A stretch of 64,000 nucleotides of DNA, from positions 2,046,001-2,110,000 of the forward strand of contig PQWQ01000008.1 of the NCBI GenBank assembly GCA_002943765.1, written 5' to 3'. The stretch's first letter is position 1. Each line of letters opens with the position of its first letter. This DNA is from Psoroptes ovis. Lineage: Eukaryota > Arthropoda > Arachnida > Sarcoptiformes > Psoroptidae. Of the stretch, positions 10,596-22,889 are shown in pieces. The translations under genes and the position numbers were made by a program. The notes under the pieces are model-generated. The model was given only the letters and a program-made list of their open reading frames with translations, was not told where the DNA came from and made no database searches.

Positions 10596-11198
10596 ATGGT
10601 TCGATTATATCATATAGCCATATTGTATAAACGTGAAAATAATTCAATCATTTCACTGAAACATTCTTCGGATTTATCGACATTTAGTTTTTTCCAACGA
10701 AATAGTGTTGGTGAATTTATGCGTTTTACAGCCAAAATCATCGTTGAACGGTCACAAATAGCAACACGTTCAACTGTTCAACAACAAGAATATTTATGTC
10801 ATTGTTATCTGCGTTCGGATCGTTTAGCCGGTGTTGTTATCGCCGATAATGAATATCCAACACGTGTTGCACATACGCTTTTATCGAAAATATTGGAAGA
10901 ATTTACACGAACAGTACCAAGCGAACAGTGGCCAACAATGAACGAAAACCAAGCACCATATACTAAACTAGACAGTTATTTAGCACGATTTCAAAATCCA
11001 AAAGAAGCCGATGCAATGACTAAACTACAAACTGAAATCGATGAAACCAAAATCATCTTGCATGATGCTATCAAAGGCATATTGGAACGTGGTGAAAAAA
11101 TCGATGACCTTGTGGAAAAATCAGCCGAACTGTCAACACAATCAAAGCTATTCTATAAAACGGCCCGTAAAACTAATCAATGTTGTCAATATTATTGA
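10596..11198 (+). CDS. YKT6: YKT6 v-SNARE homolog
   Basis: An intronless 200-aa protein, the usual length for YKT6. An N-terminal longin domain (about 1-130; FSFFQRNSVGEFM, LAGVVIADNEYPTRVAHTLL) is followed by an R-SNARE motif (about 138-195; DETKIILHDAIKGILERGEK, with the central Arg in LERGEK). It ends KTNQCCQYY: the two Cys are the palmitoylation/farnesylation pair known in YKT6, and CQYY is the CAAX box. YKT6 is a lipid-anchored SNARE for ER-Golgi, endosome and autophagosome fusion. The CAAX residues are unusual (human CAIM). It converges with the ClC-7 gene. Confidence 0.97.
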   Translation: MVRLYHIAILYKRENNSIISLKHSSDLSTFSFFQRNSVGEFMRFTAKIIVERSQIATRSTVQQQEYLCHCYLRSDRLAGVVIADNEYPTRVAHTLLSKILEEFTRTVPSEQWPTMNENQAPYTKLDSYLARFQNPKEADAMTKLQTEIDETKIILHDAIKGILERGEKIDDLVEKSAELSTQSKLFYKTARKTNQCCQYY

Positions 11199-11841
11199 AT
11201 TTTTGACTGGTCAATATATTCGAAAAATGTCAAATTGAGTCACTACAGATGTGACAATTTTAAATTTGTTTTAATTTCAAATATCATTTGGTTCTTACCT
11301 TGTGAATTTATTCTTTTTTGTTTGTTTGTTCCGAACTCATTCGATTCTGGTTGATCAAATTGGGTTATTTGGCCCATTGTTGGGCCCGAAATTTGGCCAA
11401 CTACGTACAGCTTGATTATCACATCCACAAACATTGGTTTCATTGATTCCACTCATTCATTTGTTTACATTCGATTTTCAACAATAAACAATAACGATTG
11501 GTCCAATATATTTAATTATATTTATTTGATGATGATGTTTATGTTTAATTAATTAATTATCTGATTCGATTAATTAACAAATTAATTAAAAAAAATATAT
11601 ATTTAAATTTAAATTTAATTTGAATTATTATTTACAAAATATATGTTCATATTTGCTCATTTTTTAATTCACATATATAATTTCAATGGATGAATTACAT
11701 TAGTTTTTCAATTGAATAAATCACCACATACCCCTTTGGCGGCCGCCAGTAATCAGCTGATCGATTTGCTAATAAATTTCAAGCATTTTCTAGATGCGTA
11801 GAGGGTAGTTTTAAAGGGTACAAACCCTTAAAACAACGAAT
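11199..11841. other. Convergent 3' region of YKT6 and ClC-7 genes
   Basis: AT-rich sequence between two stop codons with several AATAAA-like motifs and a run of ATTTAAATTTAAATTT near 11600. No gene is evident. A GGCGGCCGCC-like patch (11739-11750) is the only GC-rich spot. Confidence 0.55.
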
Positions 11842-14683
11842 TTAATAATGTTTATCAAAACGTATCGTACAATAGAATGCTAAATCTTTACGTGTAACAA
11901 TACCAATCACTTCGTTGTAATCATTCAATACGACAATATGTCGAAGACCTAAGGCACGAAATAGCCGAAATATACGATTCAATGATGCTGCATGGCTAAT
12001 GGTATATGTGCTTGGATTCATAACTGGTCGTAAATCCATGGTCATTTCTAATTCATTTTCGCTTAATTCTTTCATAATTTCATCCAAATTTGGATATCGG
12101 GGATATGAATTACGGAAAAATGAATTCAGATTTTTCCATGGTGCATCCAATGAATATTCTTGAAATATTTTCGCTTTCAACATTACTAATAATTGTGACC
12201 GGAGGATAAGGCCACGATAACGTCCAAATGTTCGGACAGCTTGATGTATGGTGTTTTCATCGACCACCGGGAAACCATTGTAATGAGTTGTCGACAGGAT
12301 ATTCACTACATTTCGTACTTTTTCACGTACTTGCAGTGAAGTGACGGGACTATGCATAACTTCGGATGCGAATACACGATTCGAATCTGGTGGCGGTTGC
12401 CAACCCAAAAACGGTACATTCGATAAATCAATGTGGATATCATAAATACCTTCATTGAAATAATCACCAACCCATTTGGCCGTAAACACAGTGATCATAA
12501 TTGGGAAACAAAATGACAAATTACCAGTGGTTTCAATGAGTATGACGGTCAATGATATTGTCATACGAACAATACCGCCAAGACTTGCTGATGCACCGAT
12601 CAATGCAAATTTACCCGAATGTATCCATGTTTCATTCGGTAAAATGTGTGATAATCCAGTACCGACTAAACGGCCCCATGTTGCTCCAAGCATCAATCCT
12701 GGTATGAATAGGCCACTTGAAACTGAAAGACCATATGTAACACATGATATGAAAAAATATGTAATCACAAATATTGTCAACGTTCGAATGTTCCATGTAC
12801 CATCTTTATTATGGAACAAATTTTTCAACGTTGCTTCTGGTGTATTGAACCATAAGGCAGCCATTACATTGTGTTGTCCTTTTGGGCAGCCATAAGTGAC
12901 AGGGAAATATGTTTCTTCAGTCGATTGTTGTGTACATTCACTCCAAACATTCATCAATGCAAAACCAATGGATGCTGTCATCAATGATACCAGCACGGCT
13001 TCAGCAACCCTTAATGATCGACGATTTTCCAAATATCGCTGCCGAAGTACGGTCAATTTTTTGTTACAAAAATTAAACAGTGCACCAGTAATACCACCGA
13101 ATACACCCATAGCAGCAAATAATGGTATTTCATAGAAACTATAATCAATATCTTGAAATTTACCAAAATTCAGCAAGCCAGGGCTACCCATACGTTCACC
13201 GCTCAATACTGAAACCATTGAATTCAATGTAAATGATGATACTAAGGAACAGAAAAATATACGCAACACAAGTTGTTGATTCCAAAATGATGCACCTTCT
13301 TCTAAGGCAAACAGTACACCGCCTAGCGGTGAACCGAATGCGGCTGCAACTCCGGCTGCGGCACCTGTAAATCAAGGAAAATAATTAATCAAAATGTCCA
13401 AAACACCTGGTCCATAGGAAAATACCTGCCGATACAAAATCACGCTTCTCATGATCTTCACGAAAACGTGATAACCCGATTTCAAAATTCAAATTAAACG
13501 TTGTTGATTTAGCTTGCGAAATACCGGCCGCAATGGTCGCACCACAATGTATCATTGGACCTTCTTTACCGCAAGCTAGACCACCGACCACCGAACAAAT
13601 GACACCGATCATTTTAGCGAAATATGTTTTAATACGAACAACTTCAGGAACTTTGACACCATTCAAATAACATTTGATCACGGGTATACCGGATCCGGCT
13701 GCAACCGGTGCCATATATGTTACCAGCCATGAACCAAGAAATATTGGTACACCATTCGTCAGTAACCATATCAGATATGGTTTCAACATTGAATTTGGAT
13801 TCGATGAATTAAGTAGATTCTAAATTTGGAATGAAATTCAATTAGAAATACATGAATACAAATTTAAAAATACTGACCATTAATTTTTCATATTTATAAT
13901 TGGTCAATATTTCAACACTTTCCAATATACAAAATGCAGTCAATCCGGTCAATACGCCAATGAAAAATATGACAAGCCATCGAGTGAATTCTAAATAATG
14001 ATTACCCAAACCTTTACGGCGAGCATTATTCTCTTCTTCCAAATGCAACATATTTTCACAAATATCATAATCCAACCCTTCATAACCTAAACTTTTCTGC
14101 TGATATTTACGACGTAATACTGTCGAATGTGATATGGCCGATGTCATCGATGTTAACGATGTAATCGTTTTATTTGCATCATTATTATTCACTAATTGAT
14201 TGGTTAATATTATATTATCATTGTTTGGGTCATTTTGAATCGTACAATTTTCATCCAGATTATTGTTAATCAATGATTCGGTTGATGCTGTACGATTTAA
14301 ATGAGCTCGCAGCTTTTGTCCATCACGTATTTTCTGTAGCCGTCGTTCACTATTTCGCTTATATGGTAAATAACTGATTGACCGCTGCCGATAACGACGA
14401 TTCGGTGATGTTGAATCTAAAAATGCTGGTATTGGTTCGATGATTTCGACAACTTCATCGTTTTCTCTGTGAAAAATGGATGAAAATTCAAATTAATCAA
14501 AGTCATTGAAACGAAATATTTGAAATACCTGATGGACGTATCAGCTGATGATGGCTCATCAATCGTCACTATCGGAACGGCCACTGATTCTGGATTCGAT
14601 GTCGAAGGTTGATTTGGATCCAAAGGTGGTGGTGGTGGCGGAGGTTGTGGTGAAGGTGATGTGGATGGAGTTATTTCATTCAT
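11842..14683 (-). CDS. CLCN7: ClC-7-type chloride/proton exchanger
   Basis: Four exons (14529-14683, 13878-14466, 13426-13819, 11842-13364) give 886 aa with all GT..AG junctions in frame. The cytosolic N-terminus has a PPPPPPPLDP tract and the ClC-7 block YEGLDYDICENMLHLEEE (human KYESLDYDNSENQLFLEEE). Selectivity motif GSGIP lies at about 290-294 and GKEGPMIH with the gating Glu at about 334. LEEGASFWNQ at about 400, rebuilt across the third intron, keeps the proton-site Glu, so exchange rather than channel activity is expected. Two CBS domains follow; the last holds MNPSTYTISHAASLNRIF and LRHIVVLNDYNEVIGIVTRK. ClC-7 works in lysosomes with OSTM1 in animals. Each exon alone gives truncated ORFs because the introns read through. 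Confidence 0.96.
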
Positions 14684-16315
14684 TATTAATTATTTAATTG
14701 CTGTTATATTTTACTTTGATCAAAACAATTTAAGCTATTTACAATGACTCATGGCTCAATTTTTTTTACTCAAATATGAGTTACAAATGTTTACGTTGTT
14801 TTGTTTTGTTTGTTTTCGTGTTTGCAATTAGGACGCACATACATATATGAAATATATGAGATTAAATCATAATTAAATATTTATTTATTTACTTCTAAAT
14901 CACATGATTTTGTCATGGAAGAAATCAAATAAAGGAAATGTAATTCTTTGATAAATCAGGAGCAATTCTATGAAGTGGATAGATTAATTTGAACCTAGGC
15001 AACCGATTAACTTGAATTGAGAAATCAATGAATTGACAAATAAACTTGTTCATTTATTTATTTGTTCAATTAAAATATTTAATTAGAATCATTAAAAGTC
15101 CATTTAAAATGACGTATTTGACTTGTGTTTTCATTTACAATTAGTTGGAAAATGCAATTTTTTCAAAAATCAAAACAAAGCACCTAAATCGACAGCTGGT
15201 CGGCTTCGGCAGTCGAAATAGGCGGAAAAATGTCAAAAGTTTGATTTTCATTTTTTGATTATTCCTTTGATTTCATTTATTTTCATCTGAAATATCCGAA
15301 ATACCAAAGTGGTCTCCGAAAGCCATTGTTTATCGATCAATGAACTCGAAATCGGGAGAATCAGAATCGTATGAAGCCCGAAAACCCGGAACAACCAAGA
15401 ATTTCGACGCGAATTTCGAAACTGAAAACGCAAACGCGGAAGTTTAAAGGTTATACTCCTTCTCCACACTCTAAGGAACCTATGGAATCCCATCAAGTTA
15501 TCATTGCTGTCATTGAATAGCAAGGAATTCAGCTGAAGAGTCGAGATATTCTTGGAGCCTCAAATGGCTTGGATCGCCTAAAAATAGCCCACCAAAATAT
15601 GAATATATAGCCATGGATGGATGCACAATATAGCATGTTTTGAAGGTCTTCCATCGTTCACGAGGACCCTAGAAGCCCGTTTATATATACCCGATTGCTG
15701 TTTAACATTGATAATAAAGAATGGTAAACATCTGTATAAGTATCTTTCAATGTGTATAAAAATAGATTCGCATTGAATTTCAAATTCTTCAGATTCATTC
15801 ATCAACAAGAATTCAAAGTGTTTTGGTCGATCGTTGGAAATAGTCTTCGAAGCTTTCAATCGTATATTCAATGAATCGCATCTTCAATGAACAATGTCAT
15901 AATTCAACGAATCAAATCAAATCCAATTAATCAAAATCTATTTGATTCGATATCCAACGATATGTCTTAATACCCTTTTACATTTCGAACCTTCGAATAA
16001 TCGAATTCGATAATTAACCTTCATGTTCCAAACGATTTGATCAATGATTTACTTTGATTCCATCAATGAACAACGACGATAATTGCAACCACCAACCATC
16101 GAACAACTCGGTCCTCTTTACAGGCCTTAAGGTTGATCATTATTAATGTTTACAACGATTTTTGATATTTTTATTTACAATTTTTTGGATCATTTATTTA
16201 CCGTATACGATTTACAATTACGTAATTTACGAATATCTTCGATTTACAAGTCATTTTTTACAACGAAAATTTACCAGAAATTCTTCATTATTATTAATCA
16301 ATTAATTGTGATCAA
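14684..16315. other. Divergent upstream region of ClC-7 and the orphan membrane protein
   Basis: This 1.6-kb stretch separates two genes that point away from each other, so it should carry both promoters. ORFs at 15248-15523 and 15578-15871 (minus) have no recognisable similarity and no splice partners. Sequence from 15280 to 15680 is less AT-rich than its surroundings and may be leader sequence, though no clear TATA box was found. Confidence 0.5.
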
Positions 16316-18754
16316 ATGTATACAACAATGGCAGCACCAGCGCTTTCGTTGCCATCAATCATATTATGTTGTTGGCTCGCGATTTGTATCGAATCAAAAC
16401 CAATAATAATCAATAATGGTGATAATAATCAAAATACAAATAATTCATCGCCAACAACAACACCGACGACAACATTATTGATACATTACCCGAATAATAA
16501 TATACCGAGCATTATCATTACATTTCCACCGGCACATTGTCTTAAAGATTCAGATTGTATTGGTAAAAATTCTTCATCGAAAGTATTCTATGATCCAAAT
16601 GGTCGATGTGATATTAGACAAAATCAATGCATTTGTCGTGAACCGAAACGTTATCGTCGGGTACAGATTAAAGTTAATTTGAAATCATCATCATCGTCTT
16701 CATCTTCAGCGATTGCAGCGACAAATCATAATCCGACCACCGCTAGTAATAATAATTCGAATCATAACGTTGTTTATGTAACTAAATGTATGCCAATCGA
16801 TAATCTACAAAGCAATAATAATCATGGATCAGCTGATGATCATCATCAGCATCAGCACCAACAACACCATCAACAGCGCCACCAGCAGCAACAGCAGCAG
16901 CCGCAACAACATCAATCAACAATCAAAGATAATAATAAATCTTTGCAATCATCGATTGTATCATTAAGGCCACATTATTATGGTCAACAATGTGATGATG
17001 ATCGACAATGTTCGGCGAATATGATTTGTAGACAATTGATTGTGGCCAGTAAAATTAAACACCAGCACCAGCAGCAGCAACAATCGAATTCGAATGCTTC
17101 AGTATCGATGATATCGGCTACATCACCGACGACAGCGACATCAGCAGCAGCAGTGAATTTGACACAAATGTTAACAGTGAAAAGATGTCGGTGTCCGCTT
17201 GGACAACATTGGAATAAATACATTCGAAGATGTGAATGGATACATTCGAATTCATTGTTTCAATTTGGTCTGGCGCAACCATCGTTACCAATCACCAATG
17301 ATCAATACAGCCACAATAATCCATATGAACAACAAACATATGGTGGTCCTAATGGTGGTTATTCGAGCAATAATCATTTAAATGGTAACAATCTGATCAA
17401 TGGTATATCATCATCTTCGAATGGCCATTCAACCGCATCCAATCATCATCCAACGATTACCACTACGAATATTGATTTGAAAATATTTGAAATTGTTCTG
17501 GAAATTGCATTCCTTCTTGCATGTTTGCTCGGTTATAAAGCATGTTCATCGATTTGTTGTAAAGATCAAGATCAACAACAACAACAACAATCGAATGATA
17601 GTATCAATGGTTATACAACCGATATTTGTTATGGTTCAGGTGATGATGATCATGATACATTCACAATTGAAAATGGTGTTCGTATCATTGAAAATGGTCG
17701 TGATATTAAATCGGATGAAGAATCGATTCTTGGTTCATCATCGACAACAGCTGCTGCTGCTACTGCCAATGGAACCACATCAAAATCGGCAACATCCGTA
17801 CCGAATTTGATGGCCGGATTGAAAGCACCGAGCAATGATTCGAATAATACAAAACTTAGCCAACAAACTAGCCGCTATGCTTATAATAGTCGTACATCGA
17901 TCAAACAATCAAGACGTCAATCACGGAAACGACGTGTTAGTCGTTTTTGTGCACGTACAATGGCACGCCGCAATTCAACATATGCATCTTCATCATCTGG
18001 ATCATCATCCACCGCTACCACAGCAGCACATTATACGAATCAAAATTTTCGCCGTTTATCATCGGTTTCGGCATCGGCCATTTCACGATCATCATCATCA
18101 TCCACTCGAAATCTGCTGGTAAAAATAACGAATCCATCAGCTGATAAATCATTATCCGTATCGACCATGTTAGCACCACAATCACCAAATGTTGACATTC
18201 ACAGTGGTGGATCAAATAGCCGTACATCATCACCATGTTATAATTGTCGTATTTATAAAGAAGTTTATTCGCCAAGTGCCCAATGTAAATCATGTCGTTC
18301 ATTGCTATCATCAGCTGCTGCTGTTGCTGCTACAACATCGGCTGATATTGTTGATAAATCACCAACTAATCATCATCATAAATCAACAGATTTATCGTTG
18401 ATGAAAAATAATAATAATTTAATCGATTTCGATTCATTGCTGTTGATGGTTAATGCTAATAATAATGCCAATAATAATCATCAAAATAATAATGAAAATC
18501 ACGACATAACAAATACCATTGGCGAATCTTCGGATCATTTATCATCGTTATCATCATCAGATTCGAATTCGAATTCCAATAATAATCATCAATTGAAATC
18601 ACCATCATCTTCATCATCATCATCGGTCACCAATGCAATCATATTACCGCCACCATCATATAAACAAAAACCGATTCGCCGGTCGGAAGAGGTCGGTGTA
18701 CCGCCACATTTACGTGCTCCTTATCGTGATTCGCAACCATTTTGGTTAAAATGA
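16316..18754 (+). CDS. Orphan single-pass membrane protein with EB-like Cys-rich ectodomain
   Basis: One exon, 812 aa; the start ATG follows ATCAA and precedes a signal peptide (SIILCCWLAICIES). The ectodomain has paired Cys blocks typical of EB-like modules (CLKDSDCIG...CDIRQNQCICRE; YYGQQCDDDRQCSANMICRQ...RCRCPLGQHWNKYIRRCEW), separated by long Ser/His/Gln-rich linkers. A transmembrane segment lies near residues 388-408 (IFEIVLEIAFLLACLLGYKA), followed by Cys residues that could be palmitoylated. The roughly 400-aa cytoplasmic tail is disordered but has two CxxC pairs (PCYNCRIYK...QCKSCRS) and a PPPSY motif near the end, a WW-domain ligand type, before a conserved-looking finish (VPPHLRAPYRDSQPFWLK). 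I do not recognise the family. Arthropod-specific adhesion or signalling receptor is only a guess. Confidence 0.82.
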   Translation: MYTTMAAPALSLPSIILCCWLAICIESKPIIINNGDNNQNTNNSSPTTTPTTTLLIHYPNNNIPSIIITFPPAHCLKDSDCIGKNSSSKVFYDPNGRCDIRQNQCICREPKRYRRVQIKVNLKSSSSSSSSAIAATNHNPTTASNNNSNHNVVYVTKCMPIDNLQSNNNHGSADDHHQHQHQQHHQQRHQQQQQQPQQHQSTIKDNNKSLQSSIVSLRPHYYGQQCDDDRQCSANMICRQLIVASKIKHQHQQQQQSNSNASVSMISATSPTTATSAAAVNLTQMLTVKRCRCPLGQHWNKYIRRCEWIHSNSLFQFGLAQPSLPITNDQYSHNNPYEQQTYGGPNGGYSSNNHLNGNNLINGISSSSNGHSTASNHHPTITTTNIDLKIFEIVLEIAFLLACLLGYKACSSICCKDQDQQQQQQSNDSINGYTTDICYGSGDDDHDTFTIENGVRIIENGRDIKSDEESILGSSSTTAAAATANGTTSKSATSVPNLMAGLKAPSNDSNNTKLSQQTSRYAYNSRTSIKQSRRQSRKRRVSRFCARTMARRNSTYASSSSGSSSTATTAAHYTNQNFRRLSSVSASAISRSSSSSTRNLLVKITNPSADKSLSVSTMLAPQSPNVDIHSGGSNSRTSSPCYNCRIYKEVYSPSAQCKSCRSLLSSAAAVAATTSADIVDKSPTNHHHKSTDLSLMKNNNNLIDFDSLLLMVNANNNANNNHQNNNENHDITNTIGESSDHLSSLSSSDSNSNSNNNHQLKSPSSSSSSSVTNAIILPPPSYKQKPIRRSEEVGVPPHLRAPYRDSQPFWLK

Positions 18755-19289
18755 TGAGCATATTTTTTTTCGAATGATTCGATTTTCGAATGTTTTTTTT
18801 TTTGGACATTCTTTTTTTCGCCGAATCCCACCGTCTTCATCACCGTTTTACCGTGTAATCATCAGGGGTTTTTTCGGGACCATTTTCTTTACCACTTTGT
18901 TTACTCCAGATTATTTACAAAGGATCATCATCATCATCATCTGCCATATATTTACATACTTTTTACAGCTTTTTTTTTTGTTGCCATTTTTACAAAAATA
19001 CTGAACAACGAAATAATGTTCCATGTTTGCTCTCTGAGGTCTTGAATCTTTGCTTTTTTTTATACATAATTCATTCATTTGCAACGATTTACATTTGTTT
19101 TTTTTTTCGTGAATTTTGATTGATTTTACATTTTTTTGAAAATGATAATTGATTAATATACAGCATACAAACAATTTTACAATTTGCTACAATACAAATT
19201 ATTTATTTATTATTTGTCATACATATTTGTATATTGTCAAAGCCAAAACTGAATGAATAAATAAATGATCGTTTTTTTTTGCATTCAAA
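18755..19289. other. 3' region between orphan membrane gene and GR-like gene
   Basis: T-rich sequence with many poly-T runs; no gene seen. Both neighbours end here (convergent). An AATAAATAAA motif at 19256-19265 could serve the plus-strand gene. Confidence 0.5.
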
Positions 19290-20874
19290 TCAATCGATTC
19301 GAGCAGTTTCTTGAAGATAAATTTTCATAATTAGAAAAAATGCCACGAAATAAGACGTGAGAACTTTGAGCAATCCTGGAAACGTTATGACACCCAGATG
19401 CCCAAGGGTAAAGGTGATTTTTCGACCAGTCATAAGTCGTTGATAAAGGTCATCATATTTGAGTTTGATACGAAAATATTTCAAATAAAATTGCATTCGT
19501 GGTATATGATTTTTTAACCGATGAAAATGATTACAAATAATTGCCAGTGTTATGAATGGTGTAAGACTAGTGACCGCATGCGTTAGCGTGATCGCAATGA
19601 ACAATGCTCGTGTTTGCACTGTAAGTGTTTCGAATGATATCTTACAAATTGATGTAGCATTGATCGGTATGCCGACCAGCGCAAACAGGTATAATGCACG
19701 GCCCCATGCTTCTTTACTTGCATACAAATGATTCGAACTTATTCGTATGTGTTTCACATATATTTGTCGAAGCATCATTACGATGAATATTCGTGATCTG
19801 TTTTTGCGATCATCATTCGATAAATGATCAACAATTCGATTGAAATGATCATTCAGTTCATTCAGTGTTCGTTTCATAAGTATTGTAGCGACAATAATTA
19901 CATCACATTGTAATAATGCAAATTGAAGTGATGTAAATACTGTTTCAATGATTGAAAATGATTCAATGATGACTAGCAGCTTGATTAGCCAGGAATTCTG
20001 TACCAAATCATATGCAAATATTTGGGGCCATATTAAAATTAAGCCAACTATTGATGTAATGACTATTTTTGGAAATTTTGAAATTGAAAATCAAGTTTGT
20101 TTTGCTTCAAAATATTTCGAGAATGTTCTTACCGATAATAAAATGTGCAAACAGATTGAACCAATCAATGATCATTACGGCAAACATTGCCCAATAACGA
20201 CTTTCGATTGATGAATATGGAAACCATTGTAATGGAAATAGCTGTCGTTTAGCTTCTTGGACATCAATACAATACATTCGCCACCATGAATCGATTGTGA
20301 CACGTATTCGAATGTAAAAATTTCGAACGAATTTCGGTACGATCATTGATAGCCACCAATTTCGATTGAATCGATTTGAATAAAATTCAATACGTTTTGC
20401 CATTCGAAATCGAAGCTTTCCACGATTATCAGCCATAAATTGTTTCAATCGAGCACTATCCACAACAATACATTCATAAATTGATTGAACACTAAGCGTG
20501 CTGACATCGGCCAACAAAAATACTTTGACGCCCAATAAATTAGCCAAAATTAACAATAAAATTATGATAATATAAAATTCATTTAAAATCATACGATTTT
20601 CCCACATATATCGATTAAAATAATCATAACGATACATTGGATATGTTACGGGATCGACAAATATTAATCCAGATGTGGACATACGTAAAAGCCAATATAA
20701 AAATTTGAATATTTCAAATTTTTGCTTATAACGATAGCCAGTAGTGTGGTGACATTCGACAATATATTTGATTGTATCCATGAAGGAAATTACTGAAATT
20801 GAAGAGCATTTTGATTGATTGGACTTGTAGTTCCCGAGGAACTCCAGCCACGATTGACATTGAAATGAATCCAA
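19290..20874 (-). CDS. Gustatory-receptor-like 7TM protein 1
   Basis: Two exons, 20133-20874 and 19290-20062, joined in phase 1, give 504 aa. There are several hydrophobic segments (FYIIIILLLILANLLGVKVFLL; VITSIVGLILIWPQIFAY; ALYLFALVGIPINATSIC; FIAITLTHAVTSLTPFITLA). The C-terminal block KLKYDDLYQRL...ITFTLGHLGVITFPGLLKVLTSYFVAFFLI is nearly repeated in the neighbouring gene, and the TSY-x5-F spacing resembles the TYxxxxxQF signature of insect gustatory receptors, though Gln-Phe is not kept. The intron position and the 773-bp second exon are identical in the neighbour. Ligand unknown; this may be any member of the arthropod chemoreceptor superfamily. Confidence 0.75.
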
Positions 20875-21283
20875 AAATTGTTCATTTGAATTGAGTTATT
20901 CAGGAAATTATTCTTTGAAATTTCAAATTTGATTCAATGTATTTGAATGTGTAAGAAGTATTGATTGATCTTTAAATCGTAAAGTTTGGGAATTTTGAAA
21001 AATTGAATTATTTTCTGAATTATAATTCTTCGAAATGTTCATTTCCATTAATTGATTCAATGTTCTAATTATTAATGTTGTCGTTGATTGTATTTTTTCT
21101 TGAATTTTAATTAAAAAGTTTTCATTTTTTAATTATTCGCAGTAAAAATTCTGGAATTTCTTCGATAAATTGATTAATCATTAGATTCGATTGATTCGAT
21201 TTGAAGGTTAATTTTTTTGCCCCCGTAATGAAAATAAACCAATTAATTAATTAATTAGGGAAAATGAAACAAGTTAAAATGGA
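20875..21283. other. Spacer between the two GR-like genes
   Basis: 409 bp of AT-rich sequence containing the 3' end of gene 2 and the promoter side of gene 1. No further feature is evident. Confidence 0.5.
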
Positions 21284-22849
21284 TCATGTAGTATCATTGA
21301 TAGTTTTATAGAAACCCATTAAGAGAAAAAATGTTGCAACATAGCTTCGTAATGCATCGAATAGCCCGGTAAATGTTATCGATCCTAAATGACCAAAAGT
21401 GAATGCAATTCGTGTACCGTATGTCAATCGCTCATAAAGATCATCATATTTTAATTTCAGCCGTAAATGTTGTGGCCGGCACATTTGTAATTGCATTTGT
21501 GGTATGTGTTTACCAATTGAATGACATGAATTCGATACCTGTGCCATTGTCAAAAACGGTATAATACCACTGATTGCATGAATCATCATAATGAATAAAA
21601 GCAATATTTCTGTTTGAAATGGTAACGTTTCACTAATCATTATACAAATCAAACAAACATTAATCGGTACACTGAACAATGCATAATAATACAGGCTATT
21701 ACTCCATGCATCTTTATTGGTAAATATTTCATAATAACAAAGTTGATTATGTTCACGATAAATGAATAACAGTTTTGCCATTTCCACACAGCCAATTGGT
21801 CGCTGGCGATATTTTGCATTGGCTGATATTTCTGTAAAATGTTTATTGATATATATAAATGAATTATAAAATAGCTGAAATGGTGCCAATATTAGTCCGG
21901 ATAGCATCAGTGCACATTGTACTAATACAAATAAATTCGGTATGAAAATGATGATTTCGATTATTATTGTATATTTCCAAAAATCACATCGTTCCATCAA
22001 TGAATATCTATAACATTCAGGTATTATTAATACGATTCCAATAATCAATATTATCACTATGTTTTAGATTGAAAATTTTGATAAAAATTTCATTGATTTT
22101 AAACAATATGAATACTTACACACCAAGCAATGTATTAGAAAACTAAATGTATCAAACAATTGAACAAATATTAAAACATACAGACGACTTTTAAGGCTTG
22201 CATTCGGAAACAATCGGAGACGATTACATTTTTTGAATTGTTCACGATTCAAACGATACAGCTGAAGCCATGAATCGATTCGTAGCCGAATTTCGATAGC
22301 TTTACGTTGAAAAATTTCAGGTAAGATCAGCGATAAATATCGATGATTATTGTTAAATTCACGTTGATAATTATGGAATCGAATGTTTGGAAAATGTTCG
22401 AACTCCAATTGTCGATGATCAACAAGCGATTGATAATATTGATCCGTATTATAAACAATACAATCATAGAGTATTTGAAAACTAAGCGTATCGATACGGG
22501 TAAAATAAAATGTTTTCACCCCAACCAAACCGGTCATTGTGAATAGGATCATAATGATGATGAAGAATTTATTAAGAATATGTTTATGATGCCAAAAAAA
22601 TGCAGCCACAACATCATAATCATGTAATGGAAATATGTTTTCATCATAATACATCAATGAAATTATACCGATACGTGCTAACCAATAAATCAAACCAACA
22701 ACTTGAAGTTTATGTATCAAATAATATCGTTCTTGATTATGATCATCAACAATATGTCGTATTTCACTGTAAAGAAAATGTCTAATCTTCTGGAAAAGCA
22801 GCTGCGACATTTTGTTTCTTTGGATTTGTTTGGATTTGATTCGAACCAA
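21284..22849 (-). CDS. Gustatory-receptor-like 7TM protein 2
   Basis: Two exons, 22120-22849 and 21284-22056, joined in phase 1, give 500 aa. Hydrophobic segments include FFIIIMILFTMTGLVGVKTFYF, IILIIGIVLIIPECY and ILLLFIMMIHAISGIIPFLTMA. The end of the protein (KLKYDDLYERL...IAFTFGHLGSITFTGLF...SYVATFFLLMGFY) aligns closely with gene 1 while the N-terminal half has diverged, the pattern usual for insect gustatory receptors. Start could be Met at 22849 or MSQLL at 22810. A 35-bp tandem repeat sits directly upstream. Confidence 0.75.
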
Positions 22850-22889
22850 ATTAAAAATCGTCTCAATTTTGATTCGAATTCGAAAATCG

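Noticed and set aside
15248..15871. Two minus-strand ORFs of 91 and 97 aa
   Set aside because: No recognisable similarity, no matching splice sites, and located where leaders of flanking genes are expected.
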